From: Kushneria phosphatilytica
GTDB taxonomy: Bacteria > Pseudomonadota > Gammaproteobacteria > Pseudomonadales > Halomonadaceae
Direction of reading: 5' to 3'
NCBI RefSeq assembly: GCF_008247605.1
Contig: NZ_CP043420.1
Location: forward strand, 1,116,001 to 1,180,000
DNA: 64,000 nt
The stretch's first letter is position 1, and the number at the start of each line of letters is the position of its first letter. The notes below the pieces were generated by a model. That model was not told the origin of the DNA and did no database searches. It saw only the letters and a program-made list of their open reading frames with translations. Shown here piece by piece: positions 10,003 through 19,308 of this stretch. The translations under genes were made by a program, and so were the position numbers.

Positions 10003-10702
10003 TACCATCCGGGTTGCGCCGGTGTCGGCGCCGACGTTCGCCGCTTGTCTGATTGATCCGACACCGGGCGTCAGCTGGTTCGATGTCGAGCATTACGGCC
10101 GTGTGCGACTCAGTGGCGTACCGGAGGTCGGGCGACTGTTGCTCGCTCATGGGGCTGGCGCGGGCCCCGAGCATGTACTGATGCGTTCACTGACAGACGC
10201 ACTGGCCGAGCAGGGGGTGCAGTGCGCCGCCATCGAATTCGATTATCGTGCTCGGGCACGGGAGGCGGGCAAGCCTCGTCCTCCTCCGCGCGTGGATCAG
10301 CTGATATCACCTTTCGCTGATTGGGTGGCACTGATGCCGCCCGATACCTGGTGGGGTGGACGCTCCATGGGTGGGCGAGTGGCATCGCAGCTCGCGACCG
10401 AGCAAGCGTGCCCCGGGCTGATCCTGTGTGCCTATCCCTTTCATCCGCGTGGTACTCCCGAACGTACTCGTCTGTCACACTGGCCGCAGCTGCGGTGCGC
10501 AACGCATGTCTTTCAGGGCAGCCGTGATCCCATGGGCAGTCGTGAAGAGGTTGGCGGTTACCCGCTGCCTGCTCATGTAGCAATGCACTGGCTGGAGGAA
10601 GGCGATCATGATTGGCGAACGCCTCGCAATAGCGCCGTGACCCAGTCAGCGCTGATCACGCAGGCCGCCAGGGGTATTGTCGGAAGCATGATTCAGGCAT
10701 GA
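9992..10702 (+). CDS. Alpha/beta hydrolase, KANL3/Tex30-like
   Basis: The 236-residue protein looks like a small alpha/beta hydrolase. It has the oxyanion-type loop AHGAGAG (52-58), nucleophile elbow GGRSMGGR with Ser125, a likely acid Asp179 (GSRDPMG) and His206 in GDHDW, which completes a plausible triad. This arrangement is typical of the KANL3/Tex30-like bacterial hydrolases of unknown substrate. It overlaps the end of ttcA by 11 bases, implying translational coupling, but no functional link to tRNA thiolation is known to me. Confidence 0.8.
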   Translation: MPSDTIRVAPVSAPTFAACLIDPTPGVSWFDVEHYGRVRLSGVPEVGRLLLAHGAGAGPEHVLMRSLTDALAEQGVQCAAIEFDYRARAREAGKPRPPPRVDQLISPFADWVALMPPDTWWGGRSMGGRVASQLATEQACPGLILCAYPFHPRGTPERTRLSHWPQLRCATHVFQGSRDPMGSREEVGGYPLPAHVAMHWLEEGDHDWRTPRNSAVTQSALITQAARGIVGSMIQA

Positions 10703-10748
10703 TGATGACGTCTTGTTCAGCGGGATTGAAGATAAGCCGCTGAGGGGA

Positions 10749-10776
10749 TTGACTTTGGCAGTGTGGCCGGTAGAAT
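10749..10776 (+). promoter_or_regulatory. Sigma-70 promoter of the tRNA operon
   Basis: TTGACT, a 16-base spacer and TAGAAT are followed by a GC-rich discriminator (GCAGCGCC), as in stringently controlled stable-RNA promoters. The predicted start is about 14 bases before the first mature tRNA. Confidence 0.8.
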
Positions 10777-10796
10777 GCAGCGCCACGTGACCGAGA

Positions 10797-10872
10797 GGGT
10801 GGTTAGCTCAGCTGGGAGAGCACCGGCCTTACAAGCCGGGGGTCACAGGTTCGATCCCTGTACCACCCACCA
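10797..10872 (+). tRNA. tRNA-Val (anticodon TAC)
   Basis: A complete cloverleaf with a 7-bp acceptor stem GGGTGGT/ACCACCC, anticodon loop CTTACAA reading TAC, T-loop TTCGATC and an encoded CCA end. It is the first gene of a five-tRNA operon. Confidence 0.97.
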
Positions 10873-10897
10873 TCACGCAGGAAGTGCTGTCGTCAGC

Positions 10898-10974
10898 GGA
10901 CCGGTAGTTCAGCTGGTTAGAATGCCGGCCTGTCACGCCGGAGGTCGCGGGTTCAAGTCCCGTCCGGTCCGCCA
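10898..10974 (+). tRNA. tRNA-Asp (anticodon GTC), copy 1
   Basis: A 77-base cloverleaf with acceptor GGACCGG/CCGGTCC, discriminator G, anticodon GTC within CTGTCAC and encoded CCA. It is identical in sequence to the two other tRNA-Asp genes of the operon. Confidence 0.97.
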
Positions 10975-11004
10975 TTTCGACGTCTTCCTTCCGTTATTGA
11001 TCGA

Positions 11005-11081
11005 GGACCGGTAGTTCAGCTGGTTAGAATGCCGGCCTGTCACGCCGGAGGTCGCGGGTTCAAGTCCCGTCCGGTCCGCCA
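11005..11081 (+). tRNA. tRNA-Asp (anticodon GTC), copy 2
   Basis: Base-for-base identical to copy 1, including the encoded CCA. The first nine bases from its CCA onward (CCATTTCGA) also match copy 1, which is consistent with tandem duplication. Confidence 0.97.
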
Positions 11082-11110
11082 TTTCGATATCGGAATCCCT
11101 ACGACTGCGG

Positions 11111-11187
11111 GGGTGGTTAGCTCAGCCGGTTAGAGCACCAGCCTCACATGCTGGGGGTCACAGGTTCGAGTCCTGTACCACCCACCA
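11111..11187 (+). tRNA. tRNA-Val (anticodon CAC)
   Basis: A 77-base cloverleaf with the same acceptor stem as the first tRNA-Val but a different anticodon arm: loop CTCACAT gives CAC, which reads GTG codons. The CCA is encoded. Confidence 0.95.
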
Positions 11188-11222
11188 TTGCCGAGCGGCT
11201 GTTGCCGAACGGTCAATGATGC

Positions 11223-11299
11223 GGACCGGTAGTTCAGCTGGTTAGAATGCCGGCCTGTCACGCCGGAGGTCGCGGGTTCAAGTCCCGTCCGGTCCGCCA
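11223..11299 (+). tRNA. tRNA-Asp (anticodon GTC), copy 3
   Basis: Identical to copies 1 and 2 with an encoded CCA. It is the last tRNA before the operon terminator. Confidence 0.97.
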
Positions 11300-11345
11300 C
11301 CTATACGACTCCGCAGTAGTCGGCCGTTAACGGCCAGAGATATCG

Positions 11346-11380
11346 GGCCCCATGATTCAAACGGATCATGGGGCCTTTTT
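11346..11380 (+). terminator. Rho-independent terminator of the tRNA operon
   Basis: A perfect 11-bp stem GGCCCCATGAT / ATCATGGGGCC with an 8-base loop is followed directly by TTTTT. Confidence 0.93.
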
Positions 11381-11549
11381 CGTGCCTGCTTTGAAACGCA
11401 CCAGAGCCCCGGCAGCAGGCGGCGGCAGCACCTTGTCCATGCTTCCTGTATTTTCGTGGAAAAGAAAATCCGCCATGAGGACTTGCGTCAGGGTCCCAAC
11501 CGCCGTAATGCTGTAAATACACAGCATGGCTACAAGCGGAAGCGGTAAA

Positions 11550-12653
11550 ATGTCGAAAACAATCGCTCAGGATGATCTCCTGGCGGCCGGAGAGCGCGTG
11601 ATGGCAGAAAGTCAGCCGCGGTTTCTGGCCAGTGACAATACCTCCGGTATCTGTCCCGAAGCGATGGAAACATTGCTGGAAGCCAACGCGACCGACGATC
11701 TGGCATACGGCAATGATCGATGGACGCAGTTGGCGAGTGATCGTTTCAGAGAATTTTTTGAAACCGATTGCGAAGTTTTCTTTGTCTTCAACGGTACGGC
11801 AGCCAACTCGCTGGCGCTGGCCTCGATGTGCCAGTCCTATCACAGCGTCATTTGCCATCAGTTGGCGCATATCGAAACCGACGAGTGCGGTGGTCCGGAA
11901 TTCTTCTCCAATGGTTCCAAGCTGCTCAACGTTGGCGGCGAGAACGGCCGCATTACTCCCTCAGGCATTGCCACGACCGTTACCCGCCGGGGAGATATTC
12001 ATTACCCTCGTCCCAGAGTGGTCTCCCTGACTCAGGCGACCGAAGTCGGCACCGTCTACGGATTCGATGAGCTGCAGGCCATTCGGGAAGTGGCCGATCG
12101 ATATGATCTCAGGGTCCATATGGATGGGGCCCGATTTGCCAATGCCTGTGCTTCTCTGGAGTGCTCCCCGGCAGACCTGAGCTGGCGCAGTGGCGTTGAT
12201 GTGCTCTGTTTTTCCGGAACCAAGAATGGGCTGGCCTTTGGTGAGGCGGTCATCTTCTTTGATCGTCGCATGGCCGAAGACTTCGAGTATCGCTGCAAGC
12301 AGGCCGGGCAGCTGGCCTCCAAGATGCGGTTCATCTCCGCCCCCTGGCTGGGATTGCTGAATAGCGGGGCCTGGTTGACCAATGCGCAACATGCCAATGC
12401 CATGGCCAATCGTCTGGCAAAAGGGCTACGGGACGTTGAAGGCGTTGAGCTGATGTTTCCGGTACAGGCCAACAGCCTGTTCCTGGAGCTGCCCAGTCAG
12501 GTGCAACAGGTACTGCGCGAGCGAGGCTGGACCTTCTATACCTTCATCGGTGAGGGCGGTGTACGTTTTGTATGCAGCTGGAATACTACGCCCGAGCTGA
12601 TCGATGCACTGCGCGATGACATCATCGCGGCGCTGGCATCCATGACGCGATAA
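11550..12653 (+). CDS. ltaE: Low-specificity L-threonine aldolase
   Basis: This PLP-dependent enzyme cleaves L-threonine and L-allo-threonine to glycine and acetaldehyde. The 367-residue protein has the fold-type I aldolase signatures SDNTSGICPEAM, FNGTAANSLAL, HIETDECGGPE, the PLP-contacting HMDGARFANA and Lys225 in FSGTKNGLAF as the Schiff-base lysine. The start MSKTIAQ follows a purine-rich GGAAGCGG. A Met eight codons upstream lacks a ribosome-binding site. An AT-rich inverted repeat (ATTTTC, 8 bases, GAAAAT) lies about 80 bases upstream of the start and could be an operator. The gene stands alone. Confidence 0.93.
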   Translation: MSKTIAQDDLLAAGERVMAESQPRFLASDNTSGICPEAMETLLEANATDDLAYGNDRWTQLASDRFREFFETDCEVFFVFNGTAANSLALASMCQSYHSVICHQLAHIETDECGGPEFFSNGSKLLNVGGENGRITPSGIATTVTRRGDIHYPRPRVVSLTQATEVGTVYGFDELQAIREVADRYDLRVHMDGARFANACASLECSPADLSWRSGVDVLCFSGTKNGLAFGEAVIFFDRRMAEDFEYRCKQAGQLASKMRFISAPWLGLLNSGAWLTNAQHANAMANRLAKGLRDVEGVELMFPVQANSLFLELPSQVQQVLRERGWTFYTFIGEGGVRFVCSWNTTPELIDALRDDIIAALASMTR

Positions 12654-12911
12654 TGGTATGGCTGTTGATATGGCCACTGCAGAGCGTGGCCATCATCCCA
12701 TCTTTCCACTGAATTCAGCCTGTTGTGGCGCCCGGCGCGGCAACAGAGACAATATTCGATATCCGGTGATCCATCCTGCGGCTTTTTCGTAGCAGGCAAC
12801 AACAGGGAGCGGATGTGAAAAAAACGCAGGAGAGTTTTATCGAATAACCCAGACCCGACCGCTCGGTCACTTTGATGGTCCACCGGGAGGTCAGATCGCA
12901 AGGAGACGTCC

Positions 12912-14834
12912 ATGAGCATCTTCGATCATGTCCAGCAGCGTTTCGAGCGTACCCGTCAGGAAGAACTGTCTCTTGAAGAGTATCTCGAACTCTGTCGTGA
13001 CGACCCTTCCGCCTATGCCAGTTCTTCCGAGCGCCTGCTTCAGGCAATCGGCGAACCCGAAGTCGTGGATACTTCCCGCGACCCTCGTCTCTCTCGCATC
13101 TTTTCCAACAAGCTGATCCGGCGCTACCCGGCTTTCGAGGAATTTTACGGTATGGAGGAGGCCATCGAGCAGATCGTCTCCTACTTCCGTCATGCCGCTC
13201 AGGGGCTCGAAGAGCGCAAGCAGATTCTCTATCTGCTGGGCCCTGTGGGTGGCGGCAAATCTTCACTGGCAGAGCGGATCAAGGCACTGATGGAACAGGT
13301 GCCCTTTTATGCCATCAAGGGCTCGCCGGTTTTCGAGTCGCCGCTGGGGCTGTTCTCGGCCGAAGAAGACGGCGAGATGCTCGAACGTGAATATGGTATT
13401 CCGAACCGCTATCTGCGTAGCGTGATGTCTCCGTGGGCAGCCAAGAGACTCAGGGAGTACGGTGGCGATATCTCGCAGTTTCGGGTGGTCAAGCTCTATC
13501 CCTCTCGATTGCACCAGATCGCGGTCTCCAAGACCGAGCCGGGTGATGAAAATAATCAGGATATTTCGGCGCTGGTCGGTAAGGTCGATATTCGCAAGCT
13601 TGAACTCTACTCCCAGGATGACCCTGACGCTTACAGTTTCTCCGGTGGGCTGTGCCGTGCCAATCAGGGGCTGATGGAATTCATCGAGATGTTCAAGGCG
13701 CCGATCAAGGTGCTTCATCCGCTGCTGACTGCTACTCAGGAAGGCAACTACAACCCCACCGAGGGCATGGGGGCCATCCCCTTTGATGGTGTGATCCTGG
13801 CGCACTCCAATGAGTCCGAGTGGCAGCAGTTTCGTAACAACCGCAACAATGAAGCCTTCCTCGATCGTGTCTACATCGTGAAGGTTCCTTACTCGCTGCG
13901 GGTCTCCGAGGAGATGAAGATCTACGAGAAGCTGCTGGAGCATTCTTCGCTTGCGGATGCGCCCTGCGCGCCCGATACGCTACGCATGCTGGCCCAGTTC
14001 TCGGTACTTTCCAGGCTCAAGGAACCGGAAAACTCCAGCATCTATTCAAAGATGCGTATCTACGATGGTCAGAACCTCAAGGATACCGACCCGCGTGCGA
14101 AATCGATTCAGGAGTATCGCGATGCGGCCGGCGTGGATGAAGGCATGGATGGTCTATCCACGCGTTTTGCCTTCAAGATTCTCTCCAAGGTATTCAACTT
14201 CGATGCTACCGAGGTGGCGGCCAATCCTGTGCATTTGCTGTATGTGCTGGAACAGCGGCTCGAACAGGAACAGCTGCCGAAGGAGACTCACGAACGCTAC
14301 CTGCGGTTCATCAAGGAGTTTCTGGCGCCACGCTATGTGGATTTCATCGGTAAGGAGATCCAGACCGCCTATCTGGAGTCCTATTCCGAATATGGTCAGA
14401 ATATCTTTGATCGCTACGTGACCTATGCGGATTTCTGGATTCAGGATCAGGAGTATCGAGACCCTGAAACCGGCGAGATGTTCGACCGTCAGGCGCTCAA
14501 TGAGGAACTGGAGAAAATCGAGAAGCCGGCTGGCATTTCCAATCCCAAGGATTTTCGCCATGAGGTAGTCAATTTTGTTCTACGCGCCCGGGCGCAGAAC
14601 AACGGCCGCAACCCGAGCTGGCAGTCCTATGAGAAGCTCAAGGGAGTGATCGAACACAAGATGTTCGCCAATACCGAAGAGCTGCTGCCGGTGATTTCGT
14701 TCAATGCCAAGGCTTCGGAAGCGGATCGTCGTAAACATGAGGATTTTGTCGACCGCATGGTCGCCCGAGGTTATACCGAAAAGCAGGTTCGTCTGTTGTC
14801 GGAGTGGTATCTGCGTGTACGTAAATCGCAATAA
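12912..14834 (+). CDS. prkA: PrkA-family serine protein kinase (YeaG)
   Basis: The 640-residue protein belongs to the PrkA/YeaG family. It combines an AAA-type ATPase module with Walker A GPVGGGKSS at residues 110-118 and a C-terminal kinase-like PrkA domain. Family members are reported as serine kinases or AAA proteases linked to stationary-phase and nutrient-stress responses; in E. coli YeaG works with YeaH. AGGAGAC precedes the ATG. It heads a cluster with yeaH and spoVR, a partnership conserved across proteobacteria. A 258-base non-coding interval upstream should contain its promoter, perhaps stress-sigma dependent, but I cannot identify it. Confidence 0.95.
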   Translation: MSIFDHVQQRFERTRQEELSLEEYLELCRDDPSAYASSSERLLQAIGEPEVVDTSRDPRLSRIFSNKLIRRYPAFEEFYGMEEAIEQIVSYFRHAAQGLEERKQILYLLGPVGGGKSSLAERIKALMEQVPFYAIKGSPVFESPLGLFSAEEDGEMLEREYGIPNRYLRSVMSPWAAKRLREYGGDISQFRVVKLYPSRLHQIAVSKTEPGDENNQDISALVGKVDIRKLELYSQDDPDAYSFSGGLCRANQGLMEFIEMFKAPIKVLHPLLTATQEGNYNPTEGMGAIPFDGVILAHSNESEWQQFRNNRNNEAFLDRVYIVKVPYSLRVSEEMKIYEKLLEHSSLADAPCAPDTLRMLAQFSVLSRLKEPENSSIYSKMRIYDGQNLKDTDPRAKSIQEYRDAAGVDEGMDGLSTRFAFKILSKVFNFDATEVAANPVHLLYVLEQRLEQEQLPKETHERYLRFIKEFLAPRYVDFIGKEIQTAYLESYSEYGQNIFDRYVTYADFWIQDQEYRDPETGEMFDRQALNEELEKIEKPAGISNPKDFRHEVVNFVLRARAQNNGRNPSWQSYEKLKGVIEHKMFANTEELLPVISFNAKASEADRRKHEDFVDRMVARGYTEKQVRLLSEWYLRVRKSQ

Positions 14835-14930
14835 CGCAGGCGCTGACCATCCGATCGCATCCCGACTGTGCTGTCCTGCAGTCGGGAACTGAACAAGGCC
14901 GGGCAGTGCCCGACATGACGGGAGGTGGCG

Positions 14931-16214
14931 ATGAGCTACTTCATTGATCGACGGCGTAACGCGCGCAACAAGAGTGCGGTCAATCGCCAGCGTTTCCTGC
15001 GCCGCTACCGCAGCCATATCAAGCGAGCCGTGGAAGATTCCGTCAATCGGCGCTCGATTACCGACATGGAGCGCGGAGAGAAGGTCAGCATTCCGGCACG
15101 GGATATTTCCGAACCGAATTTTCGCCATGGCGCCGGCGGGCGACGCAGTATTGTCAGCCCCGGCAATCGCGAGTTTGTTCAGGGCGACCGGCTACGCCGT
15201 CCCGAAGGGGGTGGTGGAGGCAGTGGCGCTGGCGAAGGGTCGGCTTCCAATCAGGGAGAGGGAGCAGATGAGTTTGCCTTCTCCCTGACGCGTGAGGAGT
15301 TTCTCGACTTCGTTTTTGATGGGCTGGAGCTGCCTCATCTGGAACGCAAACAGCTGGTGGATATTAATGATCGCCGGCCGGTGCGCTCCGGTATTTCCCG
15401 AAGCGGCGTCCCGGCGCGCATGAATATCGTGCGTTCGATGCGTCAGGCGCATGCGCGTCGTATCGCCATGCGGGCGCCGATAAGACGGGCACTGCGTGAG
15501 GCCATGGAGGCACTGGAGCAGGAAGAGCGCAAGGATCCGGTATTGCGTGATCCCATTCGTATTCGGGCACTGCGTGAAGAGATCGAGCGGCTCGAAAAAC
15601 GACTTGAATCCGTGCCATTCATCGATACTCATGACCTGCGCTACACCCATCTGATCGATCAGCCCCAGCCCTCCAACAAGGCAGTGATGTTCTGTGTCAT
15701 GGATGTTTCGGGGTCCATGACCCAGTCTCACAAGGACATTGCCAAGCGCTTTTTTCTGCTGCTGTATCTTTTTCTCGAGCGTAATTACGAACGTGTTGAG
15801 CTGGTCTTCATTCGTCATCACACCGCTGCTCGTGAAGTCGATGAGGAAGAGTTTTTCTACTCGCGTGAAACGGGAGGCACGATTGTCTCCAGTGCGCTCA
15901 GTCTGCTTGATGACGTCATCGAGCAGCGTTATCCGCCGGGGCAATGGAATCTGTATGTCGCCCAGGCAAGTGATGGGGATAACTGGGATGATGACTCCGG
16001 GCATTGCCGCAAGCTGCTTTCCGAACGTCTGATGCCGCAGCTCCAGTATTACGCCTATGTCGAAATCACCCCACACGCTCATCAGACCCTCTGGGAGGAG
16101 TACGAAAGGGTACAGGCCGACTATCCGGAACGTTTTTCGATGCGCCAGATTGTCGAAGCCGGCGATATCTATCCGGTCTTTCGGGAACTGTTCAAACGCC
16201 GTGAAGCGGCGTGA
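14931..16214 (+). CDS. yeaH: UPF0229 / DUF444 protein YeaH
   Basis: The 427-residue product has exactly the E. coli YeaH length. The N-terminal 110 residues are strongly basic and then Gly/Ser-rich ([13 protein letters not shown]), probably disordered. The C-terminal half contains a von Willebrand A-like fold with a MIDAS motif DVSGSMT starting at D258. A GTG two codons upstream is open, but GGGAGG spaced five to six bases from the ATG decides this start. YeaH is thought to act with the PrkA/YeaG kinase, and the gene follows prkA by 96 bases. The molecular function is not known. Confidence 0.95.
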   Translation: MSYFIDRRRNARNKSAVNRQRFLRRYRSHIKRAVEDSVNRRSITDMERGEKVSIPARDISEPNFRHGAGGRRSIVSPGNREFVQGDRLRRPEGGGGGSGAGEGSASNQGEGADEFAFSLTREEFLDFVFDGLELPHLERKQLVDINDRRPVRSGISRSGVPARMNIVRSMRQAHARRIAMRAPIRRALREAMEALEQEERKDPVLRDPIRIRALREEIERLEKRLESVPFIDTHDLRYTHLIDQPQPSNKAVMFCVMDVSGSMTQSHKDIAKRFFLLLYLFLERNYERVELVFIRHHTAAREVDEEEFFYSRETGGTIVSSALSLLDDVIEQRYPPGQWNLYVAQASDGDNWDDDSGHCRKLLSERLMPQLQYYAYVEITPHAHQTLWEEYERVQADYPERFSMRQIVEAGDIYPVFRELFKRREAA

Positions 16215-16226
16215 GGAGCGTGTGCG

Positions 16227-17780
16227 ATGGCAGACATTCATACCCGGATACAGGACGAGGAATATCTCGAGAAGGGCTCGGACTGGTCGTTTGCCGATCT
16301 GGAGTTCTATGAGCGTGAAATTGCCAGGATTGCGGCGGACTACCGACTGGATATCTATCCCAATCAGATCGAGATCATCACTTCCGAGCAGATGATGGAT
16401 GCCTATGCCAGTGTGGGCATGCCTGTTGGTTACAATCACTGGTCGTTTGGCAAGCAGTTCCTCTCTGTCGAACAGGCCTATCGACGTGGACAGATGGGCC
16501 TGGCCTATGAACTGGTGATCAATTCCGATCCCTGCATCGCTTATCTGATGGAAGAAAATACCCTGATGATGCAGATTCTGGTCATGGCCCACGCCTGCCA
16601 TGGTCACAATTCCTTCTTCAAGGGTAACTATTTGTTCCGTGCCTGGACGGATGCTTCGGCGATTGTCGATTATCTGGTATTTGCTCGACGTTATATTGCC
16701 GAATGTGAGGAGCGCCATGGTGTGGATGCCGTCGAGCAGCTGCTGGACGCGTGCCATGCGCTGCAGAACTACGGTGTTGATCGTTACAAGCGCCCGTCAC
16801 CGATATCTCCCGAGGAGGAGGCGAGGCGCCAGAAGGAGCGTGAGGCCTATCTGCAGGCTCAGCTCAACACCCTGTGGAGCACCATTCCGCAGTCGCAGCG
16901 TAACGAGCAGACCAGCAATGAGGAGGATCCGCTGGGGCTGCATGACCGTGGCCGTTATCCGGCCGAGCCGCAGGAAAATCTGCTGTATTTCATTGAAAAG
17001 AACGCCCCACTGCTGGAACCCTGGCAGCGCGAGGTGGTGCGTATCGTGCGCAAGCTGGCGCAGTACTTCTATCCCCAGCGTCAGACCCAGGTGATGAATG
17101 AAGGCTGGGCCACCTTCTGGCACTACACCATCATGCATCGACTCTACGATGAGCAACTGATCGATGAAGGCATCATGATGGAATTTCTGCAGTCTCACAC
17201 CTCGGTTGTGGCGCAGCCGGCCTTTGATACACCGTGGTACAGCGGTATCAATCCCTATGCCCTGGGATTTGCCATCTTTACCGATATCAAGCGTATCTGC
17301 GAATCACCGACCGAGGAGGACCGGCAATGGTTTCCGGAGATGGCAGGCAGCGACTGGCTGGAGACACTGCATTTCGCAATGAATAACTTCAAGGATGAGT
17401 CCTTCATTCAGCAGTTTCTGTCACCCCGGGTTATTCGCGAACTCAAGCTGTTTGCCATCATCGATGACGATACCGATGAGATGATCGAGGTCAGTGCCAT
17501 TCATGATGACCGGGGCTACCGTCATGTGCGTGAAGCACTGGCCAGTCAGTATTCGCTGGGATATCGCGAGCCCAATATTCAGGTCTGGGAAGCCAATATT
17601 CATGGTGATCGCTCGCTGACCCTGCGCCATGAGCGCAGTGACCGACGACCGCTTGACAAGACGGTCTATCCGGTATTGCGCTACATGCATCAACTATGGG
17701 GCTTTCCGATTCATCTCGAGTCCATGGAGGAGGGCGAGCACGTCACGCACTATCATTGGCCGATGGCCGAGGATCACTGA
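16227..17780 (+). CDS. spoVR: SpoVR family protein (YcgB)
   Basis: The 517-residue protein is a SpoVR/YcgB homologue. It has the family-typical N-terminal segment MPVGYNHWSFGKQF, several His-rich motifs (ACHGHNSFFKGN, NEGWATFWHYTIMH) and the closing THYHWP. SpoVR was named for a sporulation cortex defect in Bacillus, but in non-sporulating proteobacteria it belongs to the PrkA-YeaH-SpoVR stress cluster with unknown chemistry. It starts 12 bases after yeaH with GAGGAG upstream, so the two are surely co-transcribed. Confidence 0.95.
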   Translation: MADIHTRIQDEEYLEKGSDWSFADLEFYEREIARIAADYRLDIYPNQIEIITSEQMMDAYASVGMPVGYNHWSFGKQFLSVEQAYRRGQMGLAYELVINSDPCIAYLMEENTLMMQILVMAHACHGHNSFFKGNYLFRAWTDASAIVDYLVFARRYIAECEERHGVDAVEQLLDACHALQNYGVDRYKRPSPISPEEEARRQKEREAYLQAQLNTLWSTIPQSQRNEQTSNEEDPLGLHDRGRYPAEPQENLLYFIEKNAPLLEPWQREVVRIVRKLAQYFYPQRQTQVMNEGWATFWHYTIMHRLYDEQLIDEGIMMEFLQSHTSVVAQPAFDTPWYSGINPYALGFAIFTDIKRICESPTEEDRQWFPEMAGSDWLETLHFAMNNFKDESFIQQFLSPRVIRELKLFAIIDDDTDEMIEVSAIHDDRGYRHVREALASQYSLGYREPNIQVWEANIHGDRSLTLRHERSDRRPLDKTVYPVLRYMHQLWGFPIHLESMEEGEHVTHYHWPMAEDH

Positions 17781-17911
17781 TGGCGCCAAAGGCGGTTCGG
17801 TACCCGGCTGGAGATGGCTGTGGATTCCGCGTTTTAACCACCCCCTGATATACTTCCCCGCCGGCGATTCGAACGCCGAAGAACGACAGAAACAAGCAGG
17901 GGAACAAGGGT

Positions 17912-18766
17912 ATGGCGGCACGGGCTCCGCTAGGACTGATGCGGCGATTGCCGCGAATGGGAAAGGCCGGCATTCTGGGCGCTGCTGTACTGGGTGGCCT
18001 CTGGTATTGGCAGGAACGCGATTATCGTGCGCAGATGAGCTGGATGGGCCCACCCGAAGCCCAGGTGTGGTATGACTGGCATACACTGAATAGAACGCTG
18101 CGCAATGATGGTTACATGGTGGGGTGGTCGGACCTGCGTCGTAATCCGCTCTGGGTGACCTATCGGCTGACGCGTGTGGCCGACCCCGAGGCGGGACCGC
18201 GACCGAGTGGATTCCGTGAAGATATCAGAGCCATCTGGCGGACGACCAGCAGCGACTACACCGGCACAGGCTATGATCGTGGGCACATGGCACCCAATTA
18301 CGCCATTGCTGTGGTTAACGGACGCGCTGCCCAACAGGATACGTTTCTGATGACCAATGTGGCGCCCCAGCGTCCGGCGCTCAACCGCAAGCTCTGGCAG
18401 CGACTCGAGGAAGTCATCATCGATGATTTTGTCCCGCATTTTGGGACGGTATGGGTTACCGATGGCCCGATCTTTGACTCATCTGTTACCCGGCTGCCTT
18501 CGTTGATCGAAATTCCGGATGCTTTCTACAAGATTCTGGTAATACCCGGACGCCACCCGAAGATGCTGGGGTTCATCATGCCACAAAAGGTGTCGGGCAA
18601 TGAGCCGCTGGATCGTTTTGTGGTCAGCGTCGATGAAATCGAAGCGCGTACTGGCCTGGATTTCTTCAGTCAGTTGCCGGATGGGGTCGAGCATCAGCTG
18701 GAGTCGCGTAGCGATCCGGGCGCCTGGCAACTCAAGCGTTATGCCCGACAACCCTCTCGTTACTAA
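17912..18766 (+). CDS. DNA/RNA non-specific endonuclease (NUC1 family), membrane-anchored
   Basis: The 284-residue protein has the beta-beta-alpha-metal nuclease signature YDRGHMAPN, with D122, R123, G124 and catalytic His125. A later Asn-rich stretch TFLMTNVAPQ supplies the Mg-binding Asn region of the family. Residues 10-33 form a basic then hydrophobic stretch (RMGKAGILGAAVLGGLWYW) that looks like an uncleaved signal anchor, placing the nuclease domain in the periplasm. AAGGG precedes the ATG. It follows spoVR by 131 bases. Roles proposed for such enzymes are nucleic acid scavenging or defence; none can be chosen here. Confidence 0.9.
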   Translation: MAARAPLGLMRRLPRMGKAGILGAAVLGGLWYWQERDYRAQMSWMGPPEAQVWYDWHTLNRTLRNDGYMVGWSDLRRNPLWVTYRLTRVADPEAGPRPSGFREDIRAIWRTTSSDYTGTGYDRGHMAPNYAIAVVNGRAAQQDTFLMTNVAPQRPALNRKLWQRLEEVIIDDFVPHFGTVWVTDGPIFDSSVTRLPSLIEIPDAFYKILVIPGRHPKMLGFIMPQKVSGNEPLDRFVVSVDEIEARTGLDFFSQLPDGVEHQLESRSDPGAWQLKRYARQPSRY

Positions 18767-18916
18767 CGAGATTCGAGCGCCTGGAGGCACGCGTCAGGAT
18801 AAGTCCGGTGGTGGCTGTAACACTGCCGGCGCATGAGGGCAGGGAAGCGCTCACGGATACCTGTAAAAGCCATCGGGGCGAAGATGGAATCGGAGAGACA
18901 TCAAGGGGAAAAGTAG

Positions 18917-18963
18917 AAAAAGGATGCAGTAAGTACTGCGATCAATCCCGATGAGTTCGGGAT
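18917..18963 (-). terminator. Terminator of the tRNA-Leu operon
   Basis: Reading leftward from the last tRNA-Leu, a 7-bp hairpin (ATCCCGA / TCGGGAT) is followed by a second small hairpin (GCAGTA / TACTGC) and then CCTTTTTC. The second hairpin with its U tract is the likely terminator. Confidence 0.6.
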
Positions 18964-19049
18964 GGTGCCCGGAAGAGGACTTGAACCTCCACGACCATAC
19001 GGTCACCAGCACCTGAAGCTGGCGCGTCTACCAATTCCGCCATCCGGGC
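18963..19049 (-). tRNA. tRNA-Leu (anticodon CAG), copy 1
   Basis: An 87-base class II tRNA with a long variable arm, acceptor GCCCGGA/TCCGGGC, anticodon loop TTCAGGT reading CAG and encoded CCA. It differs from the other two copies in one acceptor pair and in the variable arm (GACCGTATGGTC). Confidence 0.97.
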
Positions 19050-19067
19050 CTGTCTGTCAATCGATTG

Positions 19068-19154
19068 TGGTGCCCGGGAGAGGACTTGAACCTCCACGTC
19101 CTTAAGGACACCAGCACCTGAAGCTGGCGCGTCTACCAATTCCGCCACCCGGGC
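19068..19154 (-). tRNA. tRNA-Leu (anticodon CAG), copy 2
   Basis: An 87-base class II tRNA with acceptor GCCCGGG/CCCGGGC, variable arm GTCCTTAAGGAC and encoded CCA. Its sequence equals that of copy 3. Confidence 0.97.
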
Positions 19155-19308
19155 AATCGATTGTGGATCAGTAAACCGATTCGTACTGATCAGGGGCGTG
19201 CATTATCAACAAATCTGAAGATGACGCAAGCCCGAAAGCTACTATCCGTACCGTACCACCTGCCTGGTAGCACCTTCCGAACGCGGTCCGATGGGACATG
19301 TCATTCGG

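Noticed and set aside
10797..11299. Repeated 77-base units resembling a CRISPR or integron array
   Set aside because: Each unit folds as a tRNA with encoded CCA, and the spacers are irregular in length and sequence.
15192..16757. Minus-strand open frame of 521 codons opposite yeaH and spoVR
   Set aside because: Its composition is rich in His, Arg and Gln, typical of an antisense shadow, and it spans two well-identified genes on the plus strand.
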